From: Bacteroidaceae bacterium
GTDB taxonomy: Bacteria > Bacteroidota > Bacteroidia > Bacteroidales > Bacteroidaceae
DNA length: 32,642 bases
NCBI GenBank assembly: GCA_017540585.1
Contig: JAFYAT010000122.1
Location: 1-32,642, forward strand
Direction of reading: 5' to 3'
The notes below the pieces were generated by a model that saw only the letters and a list, made by a program, of their open reading frames with translations, was not told where the DNA came from and ran no database searches. Of this stretch, positions 14,082 through 22,744 are shown one piece after another. The stretch's first letter is position 1. Every line of letters starts with the position of its first letter. The translations under genes and the position numbers were made by a program.

Positions 14082-15395
14082 CTAATTGTTTAATGGGTCT
14101 GTTATCGTTTTCTTATAAACTGTGAAGTAGATGCTTGGATCTTCTTTGCTAACAAATGTGATGGTTTGTGGATCAACAATATCATCAGGTACTAATGTGA
14201 ATGTATCATTAAGAATCTGTGCAAAAAGGGTGAATCCATAATTGTAAAAAACTGCTCCATTTGCATCTACGCTATGTGTAGGCTTTCCTTTTTCGTCCAC
14301 ACCAGAATATCCGAATTCAACGTTTTCGCCATCTATGGCATTATAGTTGAATTGAATCTTTCCTAAATATCCTCCACAGTTCATGGTGTTTACAAAGCAT
14401 TTGTCTTTACTGTTGTAATTCAGGTATGAATAAACAACATTCAAAAAATCAAAATAAGTATTAAGATAATAAGCACTGGTTTTGAAAGTGTTTGCTACAG
14501 TAGCAGACATTCCACTAACAGCAAAAAACCAGTTTCCATTTTCAAATATTGTGACTATTGGAAGAACCCTTGCTGTTAATTTGATTTCTTTATTACCTTT
14601 TGCATAGAATGATGTCGCTCCATTTTGAAATTCAAAGCCAGAAATATTGTAACCTGCAATGTTTGCATTTTCCAAGAACTCAATACCCTCCTTTGTAATT
14701 ACGTATGGGATTCTTTCTGTTTCTCCATTCTCGTTTTCGTAATAGAGAGTTCTGTATTCTCGTAAGAGAATAATAGATTCCTCTTTGTTTGGTAATTTAA
14801 GTTCATAGCTGGTATATCTACCCATGTTATGGTAAACGCTCTTGATTGAGTCTATTTCTTGCTGCCAAGTTCTGTCTTCTGCAACTGGCGTCATTCTTAG
14901 TTTGATGCCAGACTTCTTTCCCTTAAGAATTACTTCTTCCTTTGTGGCCTTAAGGATGCTGAACTCGATGTCTCCTTTTAGTCCTTGTCCTTTTTGACCT
15001 AATCCCATTGGATTTGCGGGGTCAGAGAAGAAATGGATAAATTCATTGTATTCGTCAAATGAAAGAATTATACCCTGACTTTGATCACATCTGAAATGGG
15101 AATGTGAGTTGACAATTTTGTCTGATTCTCCCAATTCGCTGCTTACATCTACAGAACCATCCTCGTTGAACTTGATGAAGAGATTGTATGCTCCGAAACC
15201 AATTTCATCTTCAGGATCTGCTTTCATGACAAGATTCCATCCGTTTTTTGCAGATGCCAATATCTCCATGTCTTCCTTGAGAGTTTGCTTGGCTCTTTGG
15301 GCAGATGACTTGTCGAATATGTCGTCAACATCGCTTGCACATGAAGCCATTCCAACCACAAGTGCAAGTAACAGTATATTTAATATCTTTTTCAT
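14082..15395 (-). CDS. DUF4302 family lipoprotein of the susCD locus
   Basis: A 437-residue exported lipoprotein: signal peptide with lipobox ending MASC (C19). The N-terminal part, SAQRAKQTLKEDMEILASAKNGW near 31-53, followed by YNLFIKFNEDGSVDVSSE, is the recognisable start of DUF4302. The rest is beta-rich without known catalytic motifs. This family is regularly found as the last gene of susC-susD-metallopeptidase loci in Bacteroidetes, the arrangement seen here; 4 bp separate it from the metallopeptidase stop. Likely a surface-exposed substrate-binding or accessory protein; the ligand is unknown. Confidence 0.85.
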   Translation of the reverse strand: MKKILNILLLALVVGMASCASDVDDIFDKSSAQRAKQTLKEDMEILASAKNGWNLVMKADPEDEIGFGAYNLFIKFNEDGSVDVSSELGESDKIVNSHSHFRCDQSQGIILSFDEYNEFIHFFSDPANPMGLGQKGQGLKGDIEFSILKATKEEVILKGKKSGIKLRMTPVAEDRTWQQEIDSIKSVYHNMGRYTSYELKLPNKEESIILLREYRTLYYENENGETERIPYVITKEGIEFLENANIAGYNISGFEFQNGATSFYAKGNKEIKLTARVLPIVTIFENGNWFFAVSGMSATVANTFKTSAYYLNTYFDFLNVVYSYLNYNSKDKCFVNTMNCGGYLGKIQFNYNAIDGENVEFGYSGVDEKGKPTHSVDANGAVFYNYGFTLFAQILNDTFTLVPDDIVDPQTITFVSKEDPSIYFTVYKKTITDPLNN

Positions 15396-15399
15396 ATTA

Positions 15400-16773
15400 T
15401 TAATCCTTTATTGATTTGAGATTAATGGATTTTAATGATTCTTTAGTGGTTCTCTTCTGAATCTCATTGCGAAGTTTATCAATGTCAATTCCCCATTTCT
15501 TGTCAAGATATGTTCTAATCAAGTCAAGTTTTCTAAGAATCGTATTCTTGGCTGTTTCGTCTGTCATCTGAACGTACTTGTACTTAAATACTGGCAAACG
15601 ATAGTATTTCTGAATAGTTTCACCATTTGCGTTGTAGATAACCTCGCCATCAAGAGTTTCAACAGCAGGTGTAAATGCAGTGCTACTTTCTTCTACGAAA
15701 TGATAAGCATTGTTCATTATGTAATATGCCTTGATACCTTCTTCTGTCTCAGTATAATACACACCATTCTTTAACTGCTCATTATAAACTGGAATCTTTT
15801 TACCTTCTGCATCAGTCAAGTATTTTGCATTGCCTTTACTATCTGTTGCATAGATAATGTTTCCATTTGCATCTTTTTCTGGAACAAGGTCTCCGTATTC
15901 ATCTGTTTCATATATGGGTTTCCCATTTTCGTCAGTTTCTATAATAGGCTTATTTTTTTTATCTACGGCATATACAGGATTTCCGTTTGTATCAACGAGT
16001 TGTTTTGTCGCCTTTTCAAGAATCTGATTCCATGTTTCATCTGAAGATGTGACATATACAGCGTATGTTTCAGCGAAGTCCTCATTATATTCTTTTGTAG
16101 CGTATCCTGTTACGAAACCTCTGGCAGCAGCCTTTTCGTCTGTAACATTGTTCCAGTCTGGACCACTATATTTTCCGACAGAAACTCTCTGGAAGTCGGC
16201 AGAATATTCTTTCTGTTGTGTGAGAATGTGGCAGAACTCATGGTGCATCGTATGGAAGTACCAGAAATTCATGTCAAGTGGAACTTTTGCGTGTGAACGA
16301 TAAAAGTCTTCGTTGTTAACATAGATGTTGTCGATGTCAAACTCGTTAACACGGAAGAGTGTAACCTTGATACCACCTTCTGCCTGTCCAAGTTTGATGT
16401 TTCCCTGACTGGTGTATTCGCCAGAACCTACGAAATAGAAGTGACGAAAACAGTTTTCTTTAAGGAAATCTTTTCCTGCAGCAGCAGTGTAAGCATCAAT
16501 CCATACATGCTTCATGAGTTTAGCAAGTGCAACAGACTGTGAAACCTTCGCAGGAATAACATTCTCGTCAAGGTCAGTTTCCTTGTCTTTATAATAGTAA
16601 TCAAGCGAAATATTATATGGTACAGTAAGACTATCATATATCCACTTGTCAAATTCATTACGTTCAGGACTTGTTGTGTCGAATATACTCTCAGAGTCTA
16701 ATTCGTCCTTGTTACAAGAGAATGTTGTGAACAAAACTCCTGCAAGTAATATGTATTTATATAAATTCTTCAT
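15400..16773 (-). CDS. Putative zinc metallopeptidase lipoprotein with decapeptide-repeat insertion
   Basis: A 457-residue lipoprotein (lipobox FTTFSC, C20). The family-defining zinc site is MHHEFCHILTQ, with H178, E179 and H182 as HExxH, and YNEDFAETYAVY (E231, E235) probably supplies the third ligand. This matches the putative zinc-binding metallopeptidase family encoded in susCD loci (Mx1-like). Residues 260-329 hold seven 10-residue repeats of the form xDxxGxPxYx, e.g. TDENGKPIYE, placed between the catalytic part and a C-terminal helical region; a further loose copy may lie near 375-395. The DxNG pattern could bind Ca or form a beta-solenoid stalk. Cleavage of a host or dietary protein on the cell surface is inferred. 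Confidence 0.82.
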   Translation of the reverse strand: MKNLYKYILLAGVLFTTFSCNKDELDSESIFDTTSPERNEFDKWIYDSLTVPYNISLDYYYKDKETDLDENVIPAKVSQSVALAKLMKHVWIDAYTAAAGKDFLKENCFRHFYFVGSGEYTSQGNIKLGQAEGGIKVTLFRVNEFDIDNIYVNNEDFYRSHAKVPLDMNFWYFHTMHHEFCHILTQQKEYSADFQRVSVGKYSGPDWNNVTDEKAAARGFVTGYATKEYNEDFAETYAVYVTSSDETWNQILEKATKQLVDTNGNPVYAVDKKNKPIIETDENGKPIYETDEYGDLVPEKDANGNIIYATDSKGNAKYLTDAEGKKIPVYNEQLKNGVYYTETEEGIKAYYIMNNAYHFVEESSTAFTPAVETLDGEVIYNANGETIQKYYRLPVFKYKYVQMTDETAKNTILRKLDLIRTYLDKKWGIDIDKLRNEIQKRTTKESLKSINLKSIKD

Positions 16774-16794
16774 ATTGTATTCTTTGTAAAGTCA

Positions 16795-18396
16795 TTAACG
16801 AGGGTTCTTTTCAAGACCTGCATCAATGACATCCTGTGGCAATTGAATTGCACCACGGAGGTCATTGTCCTTGAATACGATTGTTTGCTCTCGGTCAATT
16901 GGATGGATAAATTCAATTCCCCAACGCTTAAGATCCTGGAAACGCATTCCTTTCCAAACTGTCTCGATACGGCGCATTTGGAGTACAGTGTAAAGCAATG
17001 CCATCTGGTTGTCATTGAGTTTGAAACGCTTGCTGATAAGTTTCTTTGGCGTTTGAGCTGTCATTTCAATTTTACCACTCTTTTTGTTCAACTCCCATTT
17101 GCAAGTTTCAATTTTATCCCAGAACTCTTTAAGTCCTTCTATATCCAATGTTGGACGTTTCATTTCGCCATCTTTTTCTGCACAATGTGCAAGGACGAAA
17201 TTGTTTATGTCAACCATTGCAGAATCAAGACTGCCTTTTGTTCCAATAAGAATGTTAGCTTCTGCTCTAACGAGTGCAGTCTCATCTCCAGTAAATGCTG
17301 TTTCAACAATATGAGTGAAGCCTGTACGGTTTATCTGACTTGTTGTCTCGAAGAACTCTAGGACAAATGGTGTAAAATCAAGATATTCATTACCCCAGAT
17401 CATCTTTGATTCATACAGAGTGTTATTATTTGAAGCATTAGTCGCATTCCATGGCATGTGTGCCCAATATGTTTCATATTGACAAATCTGCTGGTTATGA
17501 TTGTATCGTTCGTAATTAGAAGCATAGCAAGTTCTTCCCATTATAGAATATTTTGCTACAAGAAGGAAGTTTGCAGGTTCGCTGCTGTTTACATACGCAT
17601 TTTGAATACCATCCATTCCAAGTTCTCCGTATGTAGAAAGACTTGTACGCATATAGTCCAAAGAGTTTGAACCGAGGGCTTCACAAGCATACTGTCTTGC
17701 TTTCTTATATCTTTGGTAGAACAGATTGAATCGTGCTGCAAATGCGTATGCTGCACGACGATTAAAGTGGTATGCCGCCGCAACTTTAAGATAGCTGTCA
17801 TCGATAAGTGGAAGTGCCGCCTCAATATCAGCATCAATGTTAGCGTATGTTTCTGCAAGTGTTCCACGAGAGTTTACACTTACATAGGAAACCTTTGGAT
17901 AAGGAATTCCAAGATATTGATTGGCTGTAAGACTGTCATACGCCATACAGAAACAGTTGGTCAATGAGAAGATTGCGTATGCACGACAGAGAAGAGCTTC
18001 TGCCTTGAGAGGAAGAGTCTTTTCATTTTCACCAAGTTCTGCTATTGCATCAAGTGCTTTGTTGGCTGTTGCGACAGCGTTGTAATGAGTTTCCCAAACG
18101 TTTTTTGGATCATCATTGCTTTCTTCAATATCTTGCTCAAAACGATAGACTTCGTCTTGACTGTTTTGTGCAGTATGTGCTCTACCGTTGTCCGTTACAT
18201 TGTCAGAGCTGTATTCTGTGAGGAATGATATTGATGTTTCTGGATAAGCATAAACCAGAAGCTTTTGTATTTTTTCAACTTCATCAATGACAACTCTATC
18301 ATCTGGATTCTCATCAAGGAAGTCATTACATGATGCAAATGCAAAAGCAAGCATCATGAATGATAAAGCCTTAAATTTTGATAATATATTATTCAT
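16795..18396 (-). CDS. SusD/RagB-family outer-membrane lipoprotein
   Basis: A 533-residue surface lipoprotein, lipobox FASC with C23, followed by DFLDENPDDRVV, the near-universal N-terminus of SusD proteins. The tetratricopeptide-type helical region follows (LCRAYAIFSLTNCFCMAY near 145-165; YKKARQYACEAL), and the C-terminus has the WKGMRFQDLKRWGIEF segment typical of SusD. It should form the lid on the SusC channel encoded 32 bp upstream and bind the substrate. The sequence does not reveal what the substrate is. Confidence 0.95.
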   Translation of the reverse strand: MNNILSKFKALSFMMLAFAFASCNDFLDENPDDRVVIDEVEKIQKLLVYAYPETSISFLTEYSSDNVTDNGRAHTAQNSQDEVYRFEQDIEESNDDPKNVWETHYNAVATANKALDAIAELGENEKTLPLKAEALLCRAYAIFSLTNCFCMAYDSLTANQYLGIPYPKVSYVSVNSRGTLAETYANIDADIEAALPLIDDSYLKVAAAYHFNRRAAYAFAARFNLFYQRYKKARQYACEALGSNSLDYMRTSLSTYGELGMDGIQNAYVNSSEPANFLLVAKYSIMGRTCYASNYERYNHNQQICQYETYWAHMPWNATNASNNNTLYESKMIWGNEYLDFTPFVLEFFETTSQINRTGFTHIVETAFTGDETALVRAEANILIGTKGSLDSAMVDINNFVLAHCAEKDGEMKRPTLDIEGLKEFWDKIETCKWELNKKSGKIEMTAQTPKKLISKRFKLNDNQMALLYTVLQMRRIETVWKGMRFQDLKRWGIEFIHPIDREQTIVFKDNDLRGAIQLPQDVIDAGLEKNPR

Positions 18397-18428
18397 ATTA
18401 TATTCCTTTATAAGTTATATGTTAGTCA

Positions 18429-21400
18429 TTAGATACCGAGTTTCAATGTCATTGTGAACTGGCGTGGCATTGGGATTGCTACACCACCAGTGTTGAAGAA
18501 CTCTGGATCCTGACCGTTGAGCTTCTTATCTGCATAGATAAGGAAGAGGTTTGTTGCCTGAAGCTTAAGACTCATCTTGCTCAAACCAAGTGGGGCAACC
18601 ATATTGTTAGGGAAATCATAGCTGAGTGAAATTTCCTTCATACGGATGAAATCTCCCTTTGCTGTACGTGCAGAACAGAAGTTGTAGGCATTGAATGCCT
18701 TGTTGAGGTACACTTCGTTCTGGTTCTGTCTGAGGTCTGCAATGGCAGGAATGTCTGTCTTTGTTTCATCACCTGCAACAGTCCAACGGTTCTTGAATTC
18801 CTTTGGTGTTGCGTCCATATCGTCGTATGAACTATGGAATGAAGGGTCAAGACGTACTACGTTTCCGAACGAATATGTAGCAAATACGTTAAGACGGAAT
18901 CTCTTGTATGTGAAAGTGTTTCCAAGAGAACCTGTGATTGTTGGGTCTGTTGGACCTTCGTAGATGAGGTATTTTTTATTTCTGTCTTGTAGATCAATAT
19001 CTGCAACTGTAAGTTCACCGTTTGAACTAATAAATGTTGGCATACCATCCTCGTTAAGACCTCTGAAATCGATAGAGAACAAAGAACGGCTTGGATAGCC
19101 CTCCATCGTGAATCCATTACCAGAAACAAGATCGATGACACGTGTATTCGTCTGAAGCTTTGTTACTTCTGTCTTTACGTGAGTGAAGATGAAGTCTGTA
19201 TTCCACTTGAATTCGGAATTAACAATGTTCTTTGTTGAGATAGAAAGTTCCTGACCGCTAGACTTCATTTCTGCAATGTTCTTGCGTGGCATAATTCTTC
19301 CCAAAGTACCATCTGTGTTGATTTCTCCTATAAGGTCAAAGTTGCTACGAGTAAAGAAGTCTGCCTGAACATTGATGCGGTTGTTGAGGAAGCCGAGGTC
19401 AAGACCTACGTTGAACTCATGTTTCTTCTCGTATGTAAGATCTGGGTTTCGAATTTCTTTTAATTCGATACCAATCTCGGAGTCTTTTGAATCTGGACGC
19501 CAAGGTTTGTCTGTCATGAGAACCTCAATAGCATTTGTTACAGGAGGTCTGTCTCCTGTAAGTGAGTATGAAAGCTTGAGCGTTCCATGTGTAAGAGTGT
19601 TCTTGAAGATGTCCTCAAACCATGATTCCTCATGAGCATTCCATGCTCCGGAAATGTTCCATGTTGGCAACCAACGAGCTGTGCGGGAACGGCCGAGGCG
19701 GTTGTTACCTTCGTAGCGTACTGTGCCATTGATTGTGTAACGTGCCTTGTATGAGTATGTGGCTGTTCCGAAGAATGCCGCAGTACGTTCGTATGCATTT
19801 GTAATTGAATAGTAAGCACTGTTTTCTTCTTTTGCTTGTTTGAAGAACAAATAGTCATAGTTGTCAATGTATCCCATGTCATATAAGAAACCAACTCCGT
19901 TGAAGTCTTCTTTACGGCGATTGGCGTCAGTAATTTCTGTACCGGCAAATACATTTACTATATGGTCTTCATTGAATACGTCATTATATGCCGCTGTTGC
20001 GCGCACACTGTAATTCTTTATACCATAGTTGAATTTGTGGTAGAAACCTCCTTCTGGGAGTACTGTTACAGCATATTCATTTGGTGTGGATGGGTTTTTA
20101 TAAAGCCATGGGTTAGCATCACGCATGGTTGCATCATCCATTGCACGGTATGACATAGCCAAGTTGGAGTTTTCTGTGATGTTGTTAACCTGATTTGTGT
20201 TAGAGTATCTGTAAGAACCAAGTACTGAGAGTTCAACCTTTGAAATTGGCTTGTACTTCAACTCTGCCTGCAACTTGAGGTCGAGAATGTTGAAGTCTAT
20301 GTAGTTGTTTGCCAATTCGTGGTGAATGTTGAATGGCGCATAGTTACGTGTATAGAACTCGTTTGGATCTGCTGCACGTGATGTGTTGATGGCGTAAGAG
20401 TATGGGTTTATGTCGAAAGAACGTGAAACCTCACCTGTTACGGCATCTACATGCTGCGAGTTTGTTCCAGGAGCACGCTGTTCACGGTGTGAACCATTAA
20501 CAATGAAGTTTAATGACACCTTTTTGCTGATGTTATAAAGAGCATTGAAGTTGGCTGTGTAACGACGTACCTTACTTTGCTCAGACCATCCTGGATCATC
20601 CATCAAACTGAGAGATGCGTAGTATTGTGCTTTGTCTGTACCAGTTGAGAAACTGATAGAGTGGTTGTGCTGGATGCTGTTTGAGAATAGTTCGTCAAAC
20701 CAGTCTGTGTTACGCATCTCAGCTGCGCGCAAGTATTCGTTCATTGCCTCTGGAGTGTTGGCAAGAGCAAACTTGCCTGTTGCTGGGTCGTATGTGTTGA
20801 TGAGGTGGTACATTTTACCATATACACCACTTGTTGAGGCACGATATGTCTTAGCAAGTGAGATATGTCCTGCCGCCTCAAGTTCCTTGTAGAAGCCCAT
20901 CTGTTCCTGTGAGTTCATGATGTTGAACTGATTGTAGCTTGGCTTGAGACGCATAGTGAATTCACCTGTATAGTTGATAGAACTTGAACCAGACTTACCT
21001 TTCTTTGTTGTGATGACAATCACACCTGACATGGCACGTGCACCATAGATAGAAGTTGCACTACCATCCTTAAGAATCTGGAATGATTCGATATCGTCTG
21101 CGTTGAGTCCTGCGATGGCAGAAGAGATAAGTGTCTCTGCATCACCAGATGAAAGGTCGTCTGCACTTACCTCTGTGATGTCTTCCTGAATAACACCATC
21201 TACAACCCAAAGTGGCTTTGAACTACCGTAGATAGATGTAGCACCACGTACACGAATCTTAGGAGCAGTTCCGAAAGTACCACTTACGTTCTGTACGCTG
21301 ACACCGGCAACACGTCCTTCGAGTGAACGTGATACGTCGCTGACGCCACCGAGCATGATGTCTTCTGCATTAACCTTTGTTGCAGCACCGGTAAAGAGAC

Positions 21401-21734
21401 GCTTGTCCATCTTGTTCATACCGGTAACAACAACTCCGTCAAGAATCTTGTCGTCTTCCATACGGACCTGCATGCCGTTCTTTGGAGTTACAACTACAGG
21501 CTTCAAGCCTACGAAACTGATGTGAAGTTTCTTGCCAGCAGGCACGGTGATAGTGAACTTACCATCGATGTCTGTTGCAGTACCTTCCTTAGTGCCCTGA
21601 ATCATAACGTGGGCACCAACCACAGGCTCGTTGTCGCCGGCATAGATGACTGAACCTGTGATCTTGTTCTGTGCCAATGCTGTGACTGCCGTCATGAGCA
21701 TCGAAACAGCAAACAATAAAAGTCTTTGTTTCAT
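18429..21734 (-). CDS. SusC/RagA-family TonB-dependent transporter
   Basis: An 1101-residue outer-membrane transporter. Signal peptide 1-21 (ALAQ), a carboxypeptidase-regulatory-like domain (23-100; ITGSVIYAGDNEPVVGAHV and GTATDIDGKF), a TonB-box-like region (ILDGVVVTG), plug domain (about 115-235; IRVRGATSIYGSSKPLWVVDG, and IESFQILKDGSATSIYG-type motif) and a 22-strand barrel ending FTMTLKLGI. It lacks the N-terminal STN extension, so anti-sigma signalling through this protein is not expected, and no ECF sigma or hybrid two-component gene adjoins it. First gene of the susCD-metallopeptidase-DUF4302 operon. Confidence 0.97.
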   Translation of the reverse strand: MKQRLLLFAVSMLMTAVTALAQNKITGSVIYAGDNEPVVGAHVMIQGTKEGTATDIDGKFTITVPAGKKLHISFVGLKPVVVTPKNGMQVRMEDDKILDGVVVTGMNKMDKRLFTGAATKVNAEDIMLGGVSDVSRSLEGRVAGVSVQNVSGTFGTAPKIRVRGATSIYGSSKPLWVVDGVIQEDITEVSADDLSSGDAETLISSAIAGLNADDIESFQILKDGSATSIYGARAMSGVIVITTKKGKSGSSSINYTGEFTMRLKPSYNQFNIMNSQEQMGFYKELEAAGHISLAKTYRASTSGVYGKMYHLINTYDPATGKFALANTPEAMNEYLRAAEMRNTDWFDELFSNSIQHNHSISFSTGTDKAQYYASLSLMDDPGWSEQSKVRRYTANFNALYNISKKVSLNFIVNGSHREQRAPGTNSQHVDAVTGEVSRSFDINPYSYAINTSRAADPNEFYTRNYAPFNIHHELANNYIDFNILDLKLQAELKYKPISKVELSVLGSYRYSNTNQVNNITENSNLAMSYRAMDDATMRDANPWLYKNPSTPNEYAVTVLPEGGFYHKFNYGIKNYSVRATAAYNDVFNEDHIVNVFAGTEITDANRRKEDFNGVGFLYDMGYIDNYDYLFFKQAKEENSAYYSITNAYERTAAFFGTATYSYKARYTINGTVRYEGNNRLGRSRTARWLPTWNISGAWNAHEESWFEDIFKNTLTHGTLKLSYSLTGDRPPVTNAIEVLMTDKPWRPDSKDSEIGIELKEIRNPDLTYEKKHEFNVGLDLGFLNNRINVQADFFTRSNFDLIGEINTDGTLGRIMPRKNIAEMKSSGQELSISTKNIVNSEFKWNTDFIFTHVKTEVTKLQTNTRVIDLVSGNGFTMEGYPSRSLFSIDFRGLNEDGMPTFISSNGELTVADIDLQDRNKKYLIYEGPTDPTITGSLGNTFTYKRFRLNVFATYSFGNVVRLDPSFHSSYDDMDATPKEFKNRWTVAGDETKTDIPAIADLRQNQNEVYLNKAFNAYNFCSARTAKGDFIRMKEISLSYDFPNNMVAPLGLSKMSLKLQATNLFLIYADKKLNGQDPEFFNTGGVAIPMPRQFTMTLKLGI

Positions 21735-22098
21735 CTTATTAAAACTAAAATAGTTAATTATGATTATTTATAATTTGTTTTGTTTATTTAGATATGTAAA
21801 TGAGTTGAACATTTTTCCTACCATAATAGTATTTCACTCATGTTACTTATTGAGAGGGCGTGGTCATCTATTCATAAAAACATTCAAGAATACACTTGGG
21901 ATTGTCATAATAGAAATTGCCCTGTGGATTTGCTTGCAAAAGTACATAATTCGTGTTTACCATGCAATAGATTTATTGTTTTTTGATTGAATTTTGCTAA
22001 AAATAATCAAAAAGTGTAACATTTTTTTACACTTTCATGTTAAAATGATTGAAAATATTAGTTCGATAGGTTAAAAAGTGTTTAGTATAAACAAAAGA
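21735..22098. other. 364-bp region upstream of susC, long leader and hairpin
   Basis: No gene. It contains a candidate susC promoter at 21937-21968 and a 9-bp stem AAAGTGTAA / TTACACTTT (22011-22035, 7-nt loop), upstream of that promoter in the direction of transcription. If the promoter is right, susC has a leader of about 195 nt, room for regulation. Confidence 0.5.
21937..21968 (-). promoter_or_regulatory. Candidate promoter of the susCD operon
   Basis: Minus strand ATTG (21968-21965), 20 bp, TACTTTTG (21944-21937). The -33 box is one base off TTTG. Start of transcription near 21930. Confidence 0.45.
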
Positions 22099-22167
22099 GC
22101 ACAGAAGCCATAGATGAAATATAATGGCATCTTTTGGTCTGCCTATATACATCTATGGCTTCTGTGC
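22099..22167 (-). terminator. Long 18-bp-arm hairpin terminating the DUF4491 gene
   Basis: GCACAGAAGCCATAGATG (22099-22116) is perfectly complementary to 22150-22167, with a 33-nt loop that itself contains GGCA/TGCC. On the minus strand it begins 18 bp after the DUF4491 stop and is followed by CTCTTTTGTTT. It is longer than most intrinsic terminators and may be a dispersed palindrome used as one. Confidence 0.7.
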
Positions 22168-22185
22168 TTTATTTATGAGTTTCTT

Positions 22186-22479
22186 TTAGTATTCCTGTTT
22201 CCTCTTTGGATTCATAGGGAACCATCCTTTCTGTACGCGTTTCTTCTGCTCGAATATCTCAAGGATGCTCCAGAGACATGAACAACCAATGACACCGAGG
22301 ACGGGACTAATGATTACATCATCTACAAACAGGGAAGCAACGATGAATGCTATTCCTAATATGAGAAACCACCACCAGCACTTTGTGCCGAAATAATACT
22401 CTCCTTTGATTACGATTGGATGGAACAATCCGATTACAAAGAATGTTGTTACTGCAATTATTATACCTATATAGTTCAT
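22186..22479 (-). CDS. DUF4491 family small inner-membrane protein
   Basis: A 97-residue protein with three predicted membrane helices (about 3-25, 34-52, 55-75). The segment IGLFHPIVIKGEYYFGTKCWWW and the C-terminal EQKKRVQKGWFPMNPKRK are the conserved marks of DUF4491, a Bacteroidetes family without assigned role. The basic tail should face the cytoplasm. The gene is divergent from the GH3 gene; four 19-bp repeats start 8 bp upstream of its ATG. Confidence 0.88.
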   Translation of the reverse strand: MNYIGIIIAVTTFFVIGLFHPIVIKGEYYFGTKCWWWFLILGIAFIVASLFVDDVIISPVLGVIGCSCLWSILEIFEQKKRVQKGWFPMNPKRKQEY

Positions 22480-22486
22480 ATTATAT

Positions 22487-22557
22487 TGTTTATTCTAATT
22501 TATAATGTTTATTCTAATTTATAATGTTTATTCTAATTTATAATGTTTATTCTAATT
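22487..22557. repeat. 19-bp tandem repeat, 3.7 copies, in the DUF4491 promoter region
   Basis: The unit TGTTTATTCTAATTTATAA repeats at 22487, 22506, 22525 and 22544 (last copy 14 bp), with no mismatches. It occupies the place where the DUF4491 promoter and leader must lie, so copy-number slippage could change its expression. Confidence 0.9.
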
Positions 22558-22582
22558 GAAATGTAGTGTACTTTAATGAGGC

Positions 22583-22614
22583 TTTTCTTGTGTACTAAGG
22601 TACATTCAAGAAAA
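22583..22614. promoter_or_regulatory. Hairpin between divergent DUF4491 and GH3 genes
   Basis: TTTTCTTG-TGTAC, TAAG loop, GTACA-TT-CAAGAAAA: a 13-bp stem with a TT bulge, 70 bp upstream of the GH3 promoter. Possible operator; no regulator known. Confidence 0.4.
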
Positions 22615-22683
22615 CCGGGTGCAAAGTAAGTAATAATAGTTGAGTTATGCAATCCATATTTATTATGATTTTTTCGGTGACGT

Positions 22684-22714
22684 TTTGCATTCTTGTTCAT
22701 TTGTCCTATCTTTG
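22684..22714 (+). promoter_or_regulatory. Strong Bacteroidetes promoter for the GH3 gene
   Basis: TTTG (22684-22687), 19 bp, TATCTTTG (22707-22714); full consensus. Leader about 24 nt to the ATG at 22745. Confidence 0.82.
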
Positions 22715-22744
22715 CATCATTAACATTTTATTTTAATCAGAATA

